64,000 nt of DNA from Ceratotherium simum simum (Eukaryota > Chordata > Mammalia > Perissodactyla > Rhinocerotidae): NCBI RefSeq assembly GCF_000283155.1, contig NW_004454177.1, positions 24,753,554 to 24,817,553 on the forward strand, written 5' to 3'. Of this stretch, positions 52,260 to 64,000 are shown in pieces (the first letter of the stretch is position 1; each line of letters opens with the position of its first letter). Both the position numbers and the translations under genes were made by a program. Under the pieces are notes generated by a model. That model searched no databases. It was not told the origin of the DNA and saw only the letters and a list, made by a program, of their open reading frames with translations.

Positions 52260-53776
52260 TCTGAAGCTGAGCTAAGTGAGCGCTATTGACACGCGCAGGC
52301 TTTGGGATTTACCTCTTCAGCCACTGGGAGGCCCTCTGCGTTCCCCTTTCCCCGGTGTCTGGCTGCAATTACTCACTCGTGCAGTGGCACCAGCCTTCCA
52401 CCAGGGAGCCTCGGATAAGCTCTCCTGCCCGCCCCCTCCGCCCCCCCCCCACCCCCATCTGCAGCTTGCTGGCTCTCTTTCTCCCTCTCTGTCTCACTCT
52501 CTCTCTTTCTCTCCCTCTCCTATCGGAGCACAATGAAAGCCTGTGTATCGCCGTGACTCCGGGCAGTGGAGCCAGTGTCAGCAAAGCGGCTAACAACAGA
52601 CGGGAAAGAGAAAGGAAAATACAAGCTACTTTTTTTCCATCTATAAAGCGGAGCAATACAAGAGATAGAACCACATTGCTTATTGCGAGTCCAGACCCTC
52701 AGATCCACTGGCCGGGGATGGAATGTACAAAAGTGGACAGAAAAGTGGCTGGACATGACTCGGTGCAATTTGCTGGAAGTTTGTAAGTTTGACCATCGTT
52801 TGTAAATTACTCTCGGAAGAGTTTGTCTCTCTTGATACTGTATTAGAATAGAGCTGGGGGTGAGGAATAGAAACGTAAGCGGGAAAGAAAAAATGTGTTG
52901 AAGGATCTCTCTCAGTGGCTAGCGACTTCAGACTGCTTTCATTTAAGGCTGGGAAACCTTAGAGGGAATGAGGATTTTACCGGTGATTGGATTAGCTAAG
53001 GAAAAAAGCGTGGTCCAAAAGTCCATTTACTGACATTGTTAACAATTGAAAAGCTGTCTCTCTCTCTTGGGAGACGACAACATCCTACAGTACCCCAAAG
53101 AGGAGAAAACACCGGAGCAAAGAGAAAGGGAGGAAAAATTCAAAGCCAAAAGACAATCTCTCTTGATTTTTGTACGTTTTGAACATTGACTTCAAAAACC
53201 TTCTGAAACAGCACTTTTTTTTCTAAATCTGAGGAAAAGTAAAGGCTGCGGATTACACAGACGGTGGTAGAAATGTGTTTCTCTGCAGAAACATCCCCGT
53301 AAAGAATTTTCCGAAACAACTAGGTGAGGGGGAGTCCAGCTCTCTATTAATACCTCTCTCAATTCCCTTTGCTGTCTGTTTCTGTCTCTGGCTTGACAAT
53401 CCCTGAATTCTCGCTCCAACCCCCAGATCGTGTGTTTACAAAGTACCTAGTGGTTTTTGTCAGCTTGGTGGGGGGAAAAAACCCACCAACTCTGTCCAAC
53501 TTCGCCAGAGCTGTCAAATGCAATTAGAGTAAGTTGATCAGGGTTTGTTTCCAACTTACCCTCTGCAATTGGTTTCTATTCTTTCTCCTCACCCTCTTTT
53601 TACTAACTCCCCTCCCCCACACCTTCTCCACTGCTCCCCCCAACCTCTGAAGACCTCTATTCATGTGGCCCTGAACACTGAGCTCACATCCTCAAAACCA
53701 GATTTGGCTGTAATAGCCAGCAGTAGCCTCTTTCCACCTCACCATCCCAGAGGCAGCAATCATTGTATCCAGTAAG
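52260..53776 (+). promoter_or_regulatory. MAML2: MAML2 promoter and 5' leader (boundaries not resolved)
   Basis: Moderately GC-rich stretch with a C-run (52,438-52,455) and a CT-rich tract (about 52,475-52,525), then leader-like sequence leading without a clear acceptor to the MAML2 ATG. It contains small upstream frames with ATG: 52,533-52,556 (7 codons) and 52,718-52,786 (22 codons). A GTAAGT at 52,783 could be a donor. The transcription start is not visible. Confidence 0.5.
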
Positions 53777-54289
53777 ATGGGGGACACAGCGCCCCCACAG
53801 GCCCCCGCAGGAGGGCTAGGGGGGGCCCCTGGGGCGGGGCTCCTTGGAGGGGGCTCAGTCACCCCGAGAGTGCATAGTGCTATCGTGGAGCGCCTCCGGG
53901 CTCGGATTGCCGTCTGCCGCCAGCACCACCTGAGCTGTGAAGGACGCTATGAGCGTGGTAGGGCTGAGAGCTCAGATCGGGAAAGAGAGAGCACCTTGCA
54001 GCTCCTGAGCCTTGTACAGCATGGCCAGGGGGCAAGGAAGGCTGGCAAACACACCAAGGCCGCTGCCACTGCTGCCACCACTACAGCCCCTCCACCACCC
54101 CCTGCTGCCCCTCCTACGTCCTCCCAAGCAGCAGCAACAGCAGCCCCACCGCCCCCACCAGACTATCACCATCACCACCAGCAGCACCTGCTGAGCAGTA
54201 GCAATAATGGTGGCGGTGGTGGGATCGACGGGGAGCAGCAGCCACCAGCTTCAACCCCAGGGGACCAGAGGAACTCAGCCCTGATTGCG
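53777..54289 (+). CDS. MAML2: mastermind-like 2, coding part of exon 1 (N-terminus)
   Basis: 171 codons from an ATG in strong context (AAGATGG) to GCG followed by donor GTAAGG; the exon ends in phase 0. Residues about 29-85 (TPRVHSAIVERLRARIAVCR, then QHHLSCEGRYERGRAESSDRE) are the MamL-1 helix, which in this family binds the groove formed by Notch intracellular ankyrin repeats and CSL/RBPJ. Downstream are low-complexity Ala/Thr/Pro runs (95-128), HHHHQQH at 131-137 and a Gly run at 145-149. The remaining exons, with the p300-binding and transactivation regions, lie beyond the window. The protein is a nuclear co-activator. Residue-level agreement with human MAML2 is very high by memory. Confidence 0.97.
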
Positions 54290-55915
54290 GTAAGGCACCC
54301 GGTTTTCTCATGATTCTGGCTTGGTCGTGTGGCCTTTTGTGAGGGTAGGGCTTGCCTTGGCCTAATGTTGAGTGGCGGGCAGCGAAAAGGGCCAAGATGT
54401 CACCCGACTACCTCAAAGGCCATTGAGTGCGCTGTTTGTGTGGTTTTGTACTCTCACTCATCAAGTTCTGCTGGTGCTCATTCATGGGTTTTCCTCCACC
54501 TATAGAGTATTCCTTAAGTGGTAGGAAGCCTGAGTTTTCCAGAGGCTCTCTGAGGTCCATGGATTGTAGCAGAGGTGGCTACAAGTTGGTAGGATCTGAG
54601 CCACTAAGGAAGGCCCTGTATAAGGATCCTCCTGCTTTGGCTAGCCAGCTCTGATTAGGCCCAACAAGCCATTTTTCAGCCTGAAAGCATTTATCAGTCC
54701 AGCCTCCTTTATCAAAGCCTTTCTTTTTGTCCCATTTCCCTGTCCCCCTTTGAAGTGGCCCCTTCTCCTTGGGTTAAAGGAACATAAATGGTGATCTCTA
54801 ACACAGAGCAAGTTCCTTGAGTGTCCCCTCAGTCAAAAACAAAATTTGGGGGAAATATCCCAAAGACTAGTGAGGGAATATTTTTGAGAGTCCTCCTCCC
54901 TGATTTCCTACAGACTCCCTTGCTCCCCTCTCTCATCTAGCTTCTTTTCACAGGCACTACATCAGATGGTGCCAATTTAGAGCATTCATTAAAGTGGGCA
55001 GGCGCAACGGGGCTATTTACACTCAGTCGTCCTAGGAAGTACCTTGTTTTTAGCCACTCCTGGTGACAGGATATCAAACCTGAAAGTTCTGATTAAGTTT
55101 CTGGCTGGAAGTTCTTCCTCAGAGGCACAGACACACCCCATCCTAGAGGGAGTATCCCTTGAATCATTGGTTCTTGGTGCCAGTCCTGGTCAGGTGACTG
55201 CCTGCCCTGTGCTGGCTTCCCCCGAAGCTGCTGGGCCAATGGCCTCTGGGTGGAAGGTGGAGCCCTGCCCTGCAGCCCTGCAGCCCTGCGAGCTTCCTCC
55301 ATTTCTGTGTTCTGTGGGGCACCTGAAGTTCTGTGTCTGCTCACAGCACAGCTCCAGTTTGCCCAAGCCAGGCTTAATGCAAGCCGGCAACAGGAAATGG
55401 CCATACAAGCCCAAAAGTACTCAAAAAGCCCAAAGGAGAGGAGGGCACTGTGTGGAACTCCTCCTCCAAAGGATCCTGAAAAGGAGCTCTAGGGAGAGGA
55501 CATCCTCCAGACAGGCCCATAGGATGCTTCTTTGTGGCTCCCCCTTATCCCTGGCCTGAGTCTGTGGTAATGAAGTTTTCAGAAACTCTGGGGGCTAGGA
55601 TGGTGCTCTTCCCTCCCACCACACACACATTTTGCTTGGAATGCCCAGAACTGCAACTCCCTGGCGCCAACTCCAGATGAAAAATAACTGCTAACAGTTA
55701 AACTGGCCAGTGTTTGCTGTTTTATCCTTGAATACAGTTAGCCTGTGGGGTTATATTAGAGCTTCAAGGCCTAATTTCCTTTTCCCTACCACCTGCTCTA
55801 TCCCCACCTCTCCCTGGAATTCCCTAGGAGAGCAATGGGAGTTTGTTTCGTGAAAGAGAGATGCTGAGGTGAAGGAGAAGGGTAAAGAATCCCTCAAATG
55901 GAGAGAAGAATGAGG

Positions 55916-55939
55916 TGTGTGTGTGTGTGTGTGTGTGTC
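55916..55939. repeat. (TG)n microsatellite
   Basis: About 12 GT dinucleotides within MAML2 intron 1. Confidence 0.95.
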
Positions 55940-57679
55940 ACTGGCATTTGCAGCCAAAAGTATCTAAATGCCTTGATTGTCCCCAGTAGATTTATAATCT
56001 GTCTGCAAGTCTTGCAATAATACGGCTTTGTGTGCTTCCCAGTCTCCTGGTAAGTGTTTCTGGGGATGATACCAGGAACGAGGGCCCAGCCCTTCTCAGT
56101 GGCGAAGACTGATCTCTGTCCTGGGTGCCAAGACTGGATGTGGCCTTCACATCCCAGCCTCTGCAAGGAAGGTGGCAGCTCTGCTGATGGCCTCATTCTT
56201 TTGGTTTTTGCTTTTCTCCAACTTGGAAGTAAGATGAAGCTGCTGCTTTTTATTGGGGGTTTTGGGATGCGAAATGAAACCAACTTCAGTGGTTATTGTA
56301 ACTTGACGATGGCAATATCCATGCTGGGAGGAAGTGAGAGAACAGCGTCTGGCCTTTTCCCGACTGAAGGTTTACTGCTGTGGAAGCCAAAGGGACAAGC
56401 CACCCCTGTCCTGAGAGGGAATCTCTCTTCTCTCTCCCAACTACCAACCATCTCCTAAAACATTCACTTAGAGGAGCTCCCTCTCCGAGTACAGTGATGA
56501 TGAGAGGTGCAGTGTGAGTAAGGAGTAGGAGGAACTTCAGTCCATTTCCAATGGTTGCTTTTCATTGAAAATGTGTGGCATTGCAAGGGGTGATCCACCA
56601 CCACCTCCTTTTGGTTATTGGAAATTCCCGTCTCCATTTTAGCTTCTAAATTTGGTGTTTTGTTACTCAGCAGGGTACTCAGAGATGGTGATGCAAGTAC
56701 TGTATTGACTTGATAACATTGTGTCCGAAGGGAGGCCTGGGCATTTGGGAGTGATTCACCAAGCCCATTAGATCTGCGGGTCTCACTTATTTTCAGAAAC
56801 ACTATTAATTTCAAGGGGCCTTTGCAAAGTATGAGTGTCAGAATTCTTTCTTAATTCTATTGCTACCGTGTCTGTAAGCAGATTTATTTCTGTCTGGGTG
56901 TGTTGAATGTATCACTTTAATTGTTAATTCATGTGCCATAAGTGGCCATAAACGTCCTTTGCAGAAAGGGAGTGAATATTGATCATCTAAAATCAAATAT
57001 GCGCTGTGGCTTCAGATGAAAGCTCTGTATCCCGCATACCTGCTAGTACAATGCCTTGAATATAGTCAGTAATATTTGCTGAATGACAGTGAAAAGAGAA
57101 CTTCTGTTCTGTGGGATACTGTTGCCATTGAGGGGTGTTATCCTGCGAGAAATATATAATGAGTTTTTTCAATAGCCTGAGTTTCAAGAACAACGCAAGA
57201 ATAACCTCCAAGCCAGTTCTAATTCTGTCCACATTGAGAGCCTAATTCTGCAGCCCTTAGCCAGTTTTTTCATTTAACTCAAGTGCAAGTTCAGGGGAAG
57301 CCCCACTGCTGCAGAGACTGCAGGAACAGGGCCTTTCAGAGGGCCTGGATTGTAGGGCTTTGAGCAGATCTGCATTTCTAACCACTTGGAGCAGGCTTTA
57401 GGCACTAAATCATTTTATGGTGAAGTGTGTTTGAATCTTTGAATGAACTATGAAACTAAATAATTGCTGGTCCGTGGAACAGTAAGGTTTCGAACTTCCG
57501 TGATGCATTATTAATCTTTCTCTTTTGCCTGAGACAAACTCTTTTTCTATTGCATAGACTGTGTTGCTAGGATGGGTAGATAAGTGGTTCCAAGTCATTT
57601 TTGGCTTTAGAGATTATCTTTTCACTAATGCAGTGCGGAAGAAAGAAAGCAGATCAGACAAGGAGTCTGCATCCTCCGT

Positions 57680-57800
57680 TCCGTGCCTGCTTGATCACTA
57701 ACCAGCTGGGTTACCTGGACAAATTACTTAGCAGTCATCTGTAAAACAGAGAAGAACAATAATGCTGCCCTAGCTCGTTGAGAGAAGCAAATAAATTTGT
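57680..57800 (+). mobile_element. MIR SINE fragment
   Basis: 'GCTTGATCACTAACCAGCTGGGTTACCTGGACAAATTACTTAGC' and 'CATCTGTAAAACAGAGAAGAACAATAATGCTGCC' follow the MIR core. Confidence 0.65.
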
Positions 57801-59339
57801 GTTTCCGAATAGGCTTTGGAAAAAATTAAGCACAGCAGAAATGCAAGGCATTATTACTAGTATTACTAATAATAAATTACTAAACAACGAATCATAATAC
57901 CAGTTTTTCCAGGGATTAAATGTATACTTAAGCTTTTAGTTGTCTGTTTTAAATGCTGAAATAGCTTTTATTGTAAATAAAGGGATTGGCATTTCAAATT
58001 TAGTGCTGTCAAGATAAGACTGAGATATCAGTGTCTTTAAGTGGTCCCGAAGGTCCCAGGAAATCCTAGTTAAAATGTGCAACGCTACGAAAGTGTTTAG
58101 GGTCTTGGAATGCACGTTCTTTACCGGCCCCTGCATGGACCTGAGCAGCTTTGGAAAGGTGTGTCCACCAGAGCATCTAAGGAAATTAGAAAAGTCGTTT
58201 GCACAAATGGCATGGGAAAGTTAAATATTTTGTCAACAATAGCCTAAAATGTTAATTGTTAGCTTAAGAAAGTCAAACAAGTTAAATCATTGCCAGAGTT
58301 CCCTGGTTATTTTTAACTGATAATAATCAAGTTTCCAATTGACAATTCAAAATTTGAGAGCTTTAAGTGAAGGGCTGAGAAGAAACAATTCATTGGGTGT
58401 CTGTAGATGTCTACATGATAAATGTCCTCCCAGGGACAGTGATAGGAGTATTTACATTATTTATATATGTAGCCATCATTTCCTTAAGAACTGACCTATT
58501 TTTGTTCTGTTTTCCAGAACGAAGTAATAAAGGGAGAGTTCTTATCTATCCAGGACCTTCCTACAACTTCTTTCAAGTAAATATTGTTATAAGATCTCAC
58601 AAAGGCAAAAGAGTTCAAGTGGAGAAAGAAGTTGGTACAATCCTTTATCAAAAATTGACAAAAAGCTTGTTTTGACAACAAAATGATATTATGTCAACCA
58701 AGTTATCTTGCATGTTTAGGCCAATGTTTGTTTATAGAAGGCATCTGCTTTCTTTGAAATAATGTCACTGCTAGATGATGTTCATCAAATTTTTCTAAAC
58801 CTTAAAGTTTAGCACTATATGACTTCCCTATACCTGTAAACCTTTTGTAAGTACCAAGACAAACGTGGGTTTTCTAATGTTCTTAGACAAAACAATTAAA
58901 TATGACTAAACGAGTGGGCATGATTAGCTGTTTTTGTTTTGATTGTTGTTGTGTGTGTGTGTTTTCTGCACTGCTATATAAGCTCAAGACGTCTAGAAGG
59001 AAATTTGAAAAAAAATCATCTAGTTCTGCTCTGTAGGGCAGCTAAACCATTCTGAGTGGAATCTAGTACTTCCTTGTTCTTTAATCCAGTCCCTTATATA
59101 TGTTCATAGGCAGGATCATGTTTAAGGAAAACAATTCTAAATTCTTTCTTCTACATTTTCATGCTAATTTCCTTCACACTCTAACAGGTTCTGTGGGAGA
59201 ATAGAGAGAAATACAGCTAAAGACACAGTCCCTGCTTACTTACAGTCTGGTAGGCAAATCCAGACCACATAGATGAAGTAACAGTGACAGTACTCACTAG
59301 GTAGAATGGACCAAAACTGATATAGAAAATCAGAGGGAG

Positions 59340-59480
59340 AGAGGAATAAACATTTATTGAGCCCTAGAATGTATAAGGCGCTTTCATTATTTATTTTATG
59401 TAATGTCTTAAAATAGAAACAGGTGAGTAAGCAACATCTGCCCCATTTTACAAATAAGGAAACCAAGGCTTAGAGATATA
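59340..59480 (-). mobile_element. MIR SINE (antisense)
   Basis: 'GAGCCCTAGAATGTATAAGGCGC' and 'GCCCCATTTTACAAATAAGGAAACCAAGGCTTAGAG' are reverse MIR-type segments. Confidence 0.65.
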
Positions 59481-59494
59481 GAAAATGGAAGAAT

Positions 59495-59695
59495 TTAATG
59501 CATAGATTTTATAGTTTGACCTGTGTTCAGATCCGTACTTCACACCTACTAGCTGTATGAGCTTGGGGAAATAATTTTATTCTTTTTGGGCATCAGTATT
59601 CTTCATCTGTAAAGTAAAGCTAATATTCTTTAGCAAGACAGTCAGCATAGTGCCTGACACATAGGAGGTGCTCAAAACATGGGTTCTGATAGTGG
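59495..59695 (+). mobile_element. MIR SINE
   Basis: 'GACCTGTGTTCAGATCCGTACTTCACACC', 'AGCTGTATGAGCTTGGGGAAATAA', 'CTTCATCTGTAAAGTAAAGC' and 'AGTGCCTGACACATAGGAGGTGCTCAAAACATG' are in MIR order. Confidence 0.8.
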
Positions 59696-60917
59696 TTGGT
59701 AGGAGAGAGATTCAAACCCAGGCCAGGGAGACCTTTAAGGAGAATGTGGGTCACCAGCAGGCCCTGGGAGGAGGGAGACAATATGGAAATGTGGAATGGG
59801 GTAGCCAAGTGCAGATGGGCATGAACATTAGGTGTTTGGGGGCAGAGAGTGGAGCCTGACTGACACTGTGGTGGGATGTGAGTAGTGAGGGGGACAAGTG
59901 AGGTCGATCCACTCCCTGGAGGGTCTGGAGCTCTGGCAAGAGTAAATCAGAAGCCCTGGAAAGTGGTAAAGCAAGGAAGGCTCAGAGCAGTCAGCATCTA
60001 TGAAGCAGTAATAATCCTTCATATACTTGAAGACAAGTATTACATTTCCCCTCCAGCAGCCTCTTCTCATAGTGCATTGCCTAAGTGTTCTGTATTACCT
60101 ATCTTCAAGTCCCTTGAGCTGCTTAATGCCTTGCTATTTACACACTTCTCCCATTCACAGTGAGTTATATGCAGCATGACATGGCCTTTGGCATGGAAAG
60201 GAGATGGTTTTAAAAGCACACTAGCTAGACACAGAAGAGAAACTCAAAGAAGCAGAACCAACTACACCTCTCTTCTCAGGCTCACGAGGCCTTCCAGGGC
60301 AAATAAGAATTGCCCTGTGGGTAAAAGTGTATGCTCTTCATGTGTAAACTGATCTTCCCAACAAAAGAGTTTGCTAGTTTACTAACTTGGAAAAGGTCTT
60401 TTCATTAACAAAACAATCGTGTGCAGAAATTTATGAGAAGTGATTCCAGGTGGTCTTTGAGATTTGTTTACTTTCTTGCTTGCTTTTTAATGCAAATGTG
60501 TTGTAGATCTTTTACTTGCCTGAAGGTTCTGTCAGATAGCCATTTCTCCTGTTTGGTCCATGTTTACAGGGCACAGGGAAGGTACCCTATGGAATAGATG
60601 ACAGAGGAGAAAAGCCAACAACTCCTTCCCTCCCTGATTCAAGGCATGAGGCTGGGATGCTGACCGTAGCTAGTGGGCTGTCTACCTATGGCTGCCAGCT
60701 TCAACCCTTTCCTCCACATATCTAAGGGACAGATGTGAAAGAATAAAAGCTGTTCAAGTTCCTTGTAGAGGGGAGGAAGAAAGAAGTTCACGTATTCTCC
60801 ACAACGCTTGAAGAAGTCTGGAGAGTTGGGCCCTATCATAGCCATATTGCAAAAGGATTAACTATGAAAATGGGTAAATAACAATATTTACCATTCACTA
60901 CGCTCTCCATGGGTCTT

Positions 60918-61140
60918 TTTTTTTTTTTTTTTTTTTAAAGATTTTATTTATTCATTTTTTTTCCCCCCAAAGCCCCAGTAGATAGTTGTATGTCATAGGT
61001 TCACATCCTTCTAGTTGCTGTACGTGGGTCTCGGCCTCACGTTGGACGGAGAAGTGGTGCCTTGGGGCGTGCCCGGGATCCGAACCCGGGCCGCCAGCAT
61101 CAGAGCGCACGCACTTAACCGCTAAGCCACGGAGCCGGCC
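60918..61140 (-). mobile_element. ERE SINE (classic type)
   Basis: T-rich tail on the left, then CCCCAAAGCCCCAGTAGATAG, box B as GGATCCGAACCCGGG and GAGCCGGCCC at the right. Perfect 15-bp target-site duplication CTCTCCATGGGTCTT at 60,903-60,917 and 61,141-61,155. Confidence 0.98.
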
Positions 61141-61404
61141 CTCTCCATGGGTCTTAATGGTTTTAGTGAAGGTTTTGAAATTTCATATCAAGACTGTGGA
61201 CATGGGTGCTTTTTAAAGTTTGGGAAAATTATCCATTAATTCAATAAAGAATCATTGTGCAGCTATTCTATGCCATGATACATTAATGAGCAATTCAACA
61301 TAGCCCTTGTCCTCTTAGAATTTTCAGTCTAAAAGGGGTGCCGCAGGTTGGAAATAGAAGTGTTAAAGTCAGCTTGTTATTAGGAAGCAAGGTAGAACAG
61401 CCGT

Positions 61405-61645
61405 TATTCTATTCTGTCTAAGAGCCTGGGGTCAGAGACAAGACTACCTGGTTTCAAATCGCAGCTCTATCACTTACTATCTATGTCTTCTTGTTAAGTC
61501 AGTTAAACTCTCTTGCCTCAGTTTCTTCATCTTTGAAATGGAATGAGAGTAGTAGAACTATTTAAGGGTTGTTGAGTAAATGAGGTAAGTGCCTGGCACC
61601 TAGTAGAAGCTCAATAAATTTTAGCTGCTGTTGTTATTAATGTGA
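61405..61645 (+). mobile_element. MIR SINE
   Basis: Nearly complete: 'GACAAGACTACCTGGTTTCAAATCGCAGCTCTATCACTTAC', 'CCTCAGTTTCTTCATCTTTGAAATGG', 'AGGGTTGTTGAGTAAATGAGG' and 'TGCCTGGCACCTAGTAGAAGCTCAATAAA'. Confidence 0.9.
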
Positions 61646-63247
61646 GAGGTGACATACTCGAATCAGATTCATGGTTTTCCCAGCCCAGGACTCTATTTCC
61701 AGAAGTGCATCAGGGACATGTTTTGTGGAAGGGCATGGCTCTTCTCATTAATATTTACTTCAATTGGTGAGGGAGGGATACTGTATTATCCAGTTTCCCT
61801 AAATGGTTTAATATGGAGATGTCATCTGGGATAGATTTACATTTCTCTGAAATGGGTCAAATAGTGTTCTTTTGAGAACAGGATTAATATCTCTTCCATT
61901 CCTGAGATTCTAGGACTCTTAATCTAGAACTTGACTAGGGTGAGTGTTTCTTTGACTCCTTACTTCTTCTAGAATAGAGACTTGGTTTCCATTCAGTTAT
62001 CTGGCGAATTTGGCCTGTGGGCTTTGTGGGTCAATGAGAAATTTAAAGTGTCTATTGAGAGTTTGGAATCATTAAAACTGAATAGTCCAAATTTACCAAT
62101 TTAACTGAATTATTAATTCAGACTGATGAATAATTCTGAAGTGAATCTGGTCACAGAGTCACAAAGAGGTAGAAGTCCCCTGCTGTGGAGATTTAAATTT
62201 ATGCTTTTGAAAGCCAGATATCTGGCTCAAGTTGCTAAGGAATCAGTTAACTCACTTCAGCTGCAAATGAACAGGTACCACGAATATGCCCTCTTCCCAG
62301 CCCTCACCCGGAGCATGTTGAAAATTTCATGCCTTGACGTGGTTCTTAGCTTGAAATCTCTTAGCTCAGTACCTCCTCAAGTGTGACTTTCCATAAGAAA
62401 CATGAGAAAAATGTTGCCAAGGCTTCAAAGCAGGTTTTAGTGATGGTAATTCTTAATCAAAAGCACAATGTTTCTATAAAGAAGTGACGAGATTAGAATA
62501 AGAATACTCTTGTTGGGTAGATGATGTTTGGGCAAGGATGGATTTATGGGTTCTAACTCAGAGCAAAGAATGTAGTCAAAATTTGTTTGTTAGTTTGTTT
62601 ATTCCCCATCATTTAAACTTAGATGCCTTTCCTCCTCTTGAAGGATAATATTCTTAGGAAATGTAGAGTCAAACTCATGTCAGGTTTGTTTTGTTTTACA
62701 TTTTTTTAAAGAATGTTCTTACTTCCTGAGTCATTATGGTGGGTTCATATGTTAATATGGAATCATTAACATTGTTGTTTAAAAAATTCTCTTTTATCTG
62801 AAATGTGGCTGAGTTATAGTTGTGGATCTTTCCACATGTGTGTGGATAGTATTAGCACACTAATAACTCTCACCCACATGAAGCCCAATACCTTTAATTC
62901 CTCATTGTACAACAGAGTTCTTTTCAGGTAGTTCTGACGAATTTGAACAGAAAGTTAATTACATGTCTGGGTTTTTTCTTTTTTTTCCCAGAAAATTTAC
63001 TTAAGGGAAAAGTTTGCTGCAACTGCTAATAACTTACCAGGAGTCTGTTGGATACACAGAATAATCTCTTAGAGTCATGGTAACCAGAGTGCAAAGAAGT
63101 GGCTTAATTGAATACAATATGTACTGTACTGTGTCTTTGGAATGACGATTGCCATGCTGAAGTGTACACTGCTCCTTTCTGGAGGTCTCTGGAGTCTAAA
63201 TTATGTAAAACTAAAATCATTCTCTGGCTAAGCAACTGAGAAACTAA

Positions 63248-63270
63248 GTTTTTTGTTGTTGTTGTTGTTT
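63248..63270. repeat. (TTG)n simple repeat
   Basis: Seven or so TTG units in MAML2 intron 1. Confidence 0.9.
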
Positions 63271-64000
63271 GCCTAAGTGGACTGATACTTGCTAAACCAG
63301 CTAAGGCTTGCACATTTGATTGCCACGCCGCACTATGTAATTTCAGACAGCAAAAAGTATGTGTGCGTGGTATTATCCCATTTGGTTGTTTCACAGAAGT
63401 GTTGAAAAAGTGCAAAGTACAGACGTAAGAGTAAACAGCAAGGAGCAGCGGTGCTCCCGACAAAAACGACGGGCAGAGGCAATAGTTCGCTAAAGTATGT
63501 GCCCCAGTCCTGGAGCCATTGCACCCAAGACAGCTTCCTTTTCTCGCTTAGATTCTTTGCATGTGGATCTGTTTGCAGGCTCAGTCCCCCGGAGAGAGTT
63601 TCTGAGCTGTCTTTGTGCTAAATTAAACCTTAGTTTTCTCCTTGGGAACCTGATCTTGCATAGACTAGGCAACAGTATCTTTCTGAGAGAGCTCCCAGCT
63701 AAGCATTTCCTTCAGGAAGAGACCAGCTCAGGAGCCTTTTCACCGCTGCTGTCTGCTTAGCTGGTGTGACTGTGTGTTGCATGAGAATTGTTTTGTCTAA
63801 GGGGTCTAGAATCCCTTAGGGCAAGGACTTGTACTCTAATCCTTGGTATAATGCTGGAGGACCCATTCCAGTTTAGCATATACTAAGTGGAAATGGTCAG
63901 AGCAGCGCCCACACCATGGGAGATTTCAACCACCCATGGGAAGGAGTTTCCTTTGCTTACTGCCTCCCAAATTCTGCACCACCAGCAATGAAAGGGAGTA

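Larger units (their letters stand above)
54290..64000 (+). other. MAML2: MAML2 intron 1 (5' part)
   Basis: Begins with GTAAGG and continues past the window end. No second MAML2 exon is present. It contains a (TG)n run at 55,916-55,939, MIR copies, one ERE SINE and a (TTG)n run near 63,250-63,270. The GC-rich frame at 55,044-55,559 has no ATG start and no known similarity. Confidence 0.85.

Noticed and set aside
52286..52786. 166-codon frame in the MAML2 leader
   Set aside because: Starts at TTG, is composed of low-complexity Pro/Leu/Ser sequence from the C- and CT-runs, and only its last 22 codons follow an ATG.
55044..55559. 171-codon frame in MAML2 intron 1
   Set aside because: It has no ATG at its start (begins with TTG), no recognisable domain, and lies in GC-rich sequence where long frames arise by chance.

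Overview
This is mammalian nuclear DNA. The gene content is syntenic with human chromosome 11q21 (JRKL - CCDC82 - MAML2), shown here in the opposite orientation to the human reference. At least ten tRNA-derived SINEs, nine of them with a box B-like core (GGTTCGGATCC), match the equine repetitive elements (ERE). ERE SINEs are typical of odd-toed ungulates, so a horse-like perissodactyl is the most likely source. The exact species cannot be read from the window.

Region by region. 1-15.5 kb is AT-rich, gene-free sequence downstream of JRKL: two L1 3' fragments (one split by an ERE SINE), more EREs, MIR, L2 and MER5-like remnants and a likely MLT1-type LTR. 15,585-17,159 (minus) is an intact single-exon JRKL gene, a domesticated Tigger/pogo transposase. 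About 17.25-18.4 kb is a CpG island between JRKL (minus) and CCDC82 (plus), most likely a shared divergent promoter. 22,857-48,001 (plus) holds the coding part of CCDC82 in seven exons. All six introns are GT-AG and the joined frame is open for 526 codons. 48-52.2 kb is intergenic. About 52.3-53.8 kb is the MAML2 promoter and 5' leader. 53,777-54,289 is the coding part of MAML2 exon 1 (171 codons). 54,290 to the window end is the start of the large MAML2 intron 1.

The three genes do not form a pathway. MAML2 is a Notch co-activator whose N-terminal helix, encoded here, contacts the NICD/CSL complex. CCDC82 is a poorly characterised, probably nuclear acidic protein. JRKL is a probable sequence-specific DNA-binding protein derived from a transposase. 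JRKL and CCDC82 are linked through their promoter.

I did not find a convincing undescribed system. The best leads are the fully retained DDD triad in JRKL, a coding 18-bp tandem repeat and a Cys-rich cluster in CCDC82, a GC-rich hairpin upstream of MAML2, a SINE combining two ERE tail types, and a MIR split by an L1-like block. Repeat family names rest on remembered consensus features, not on a database search.
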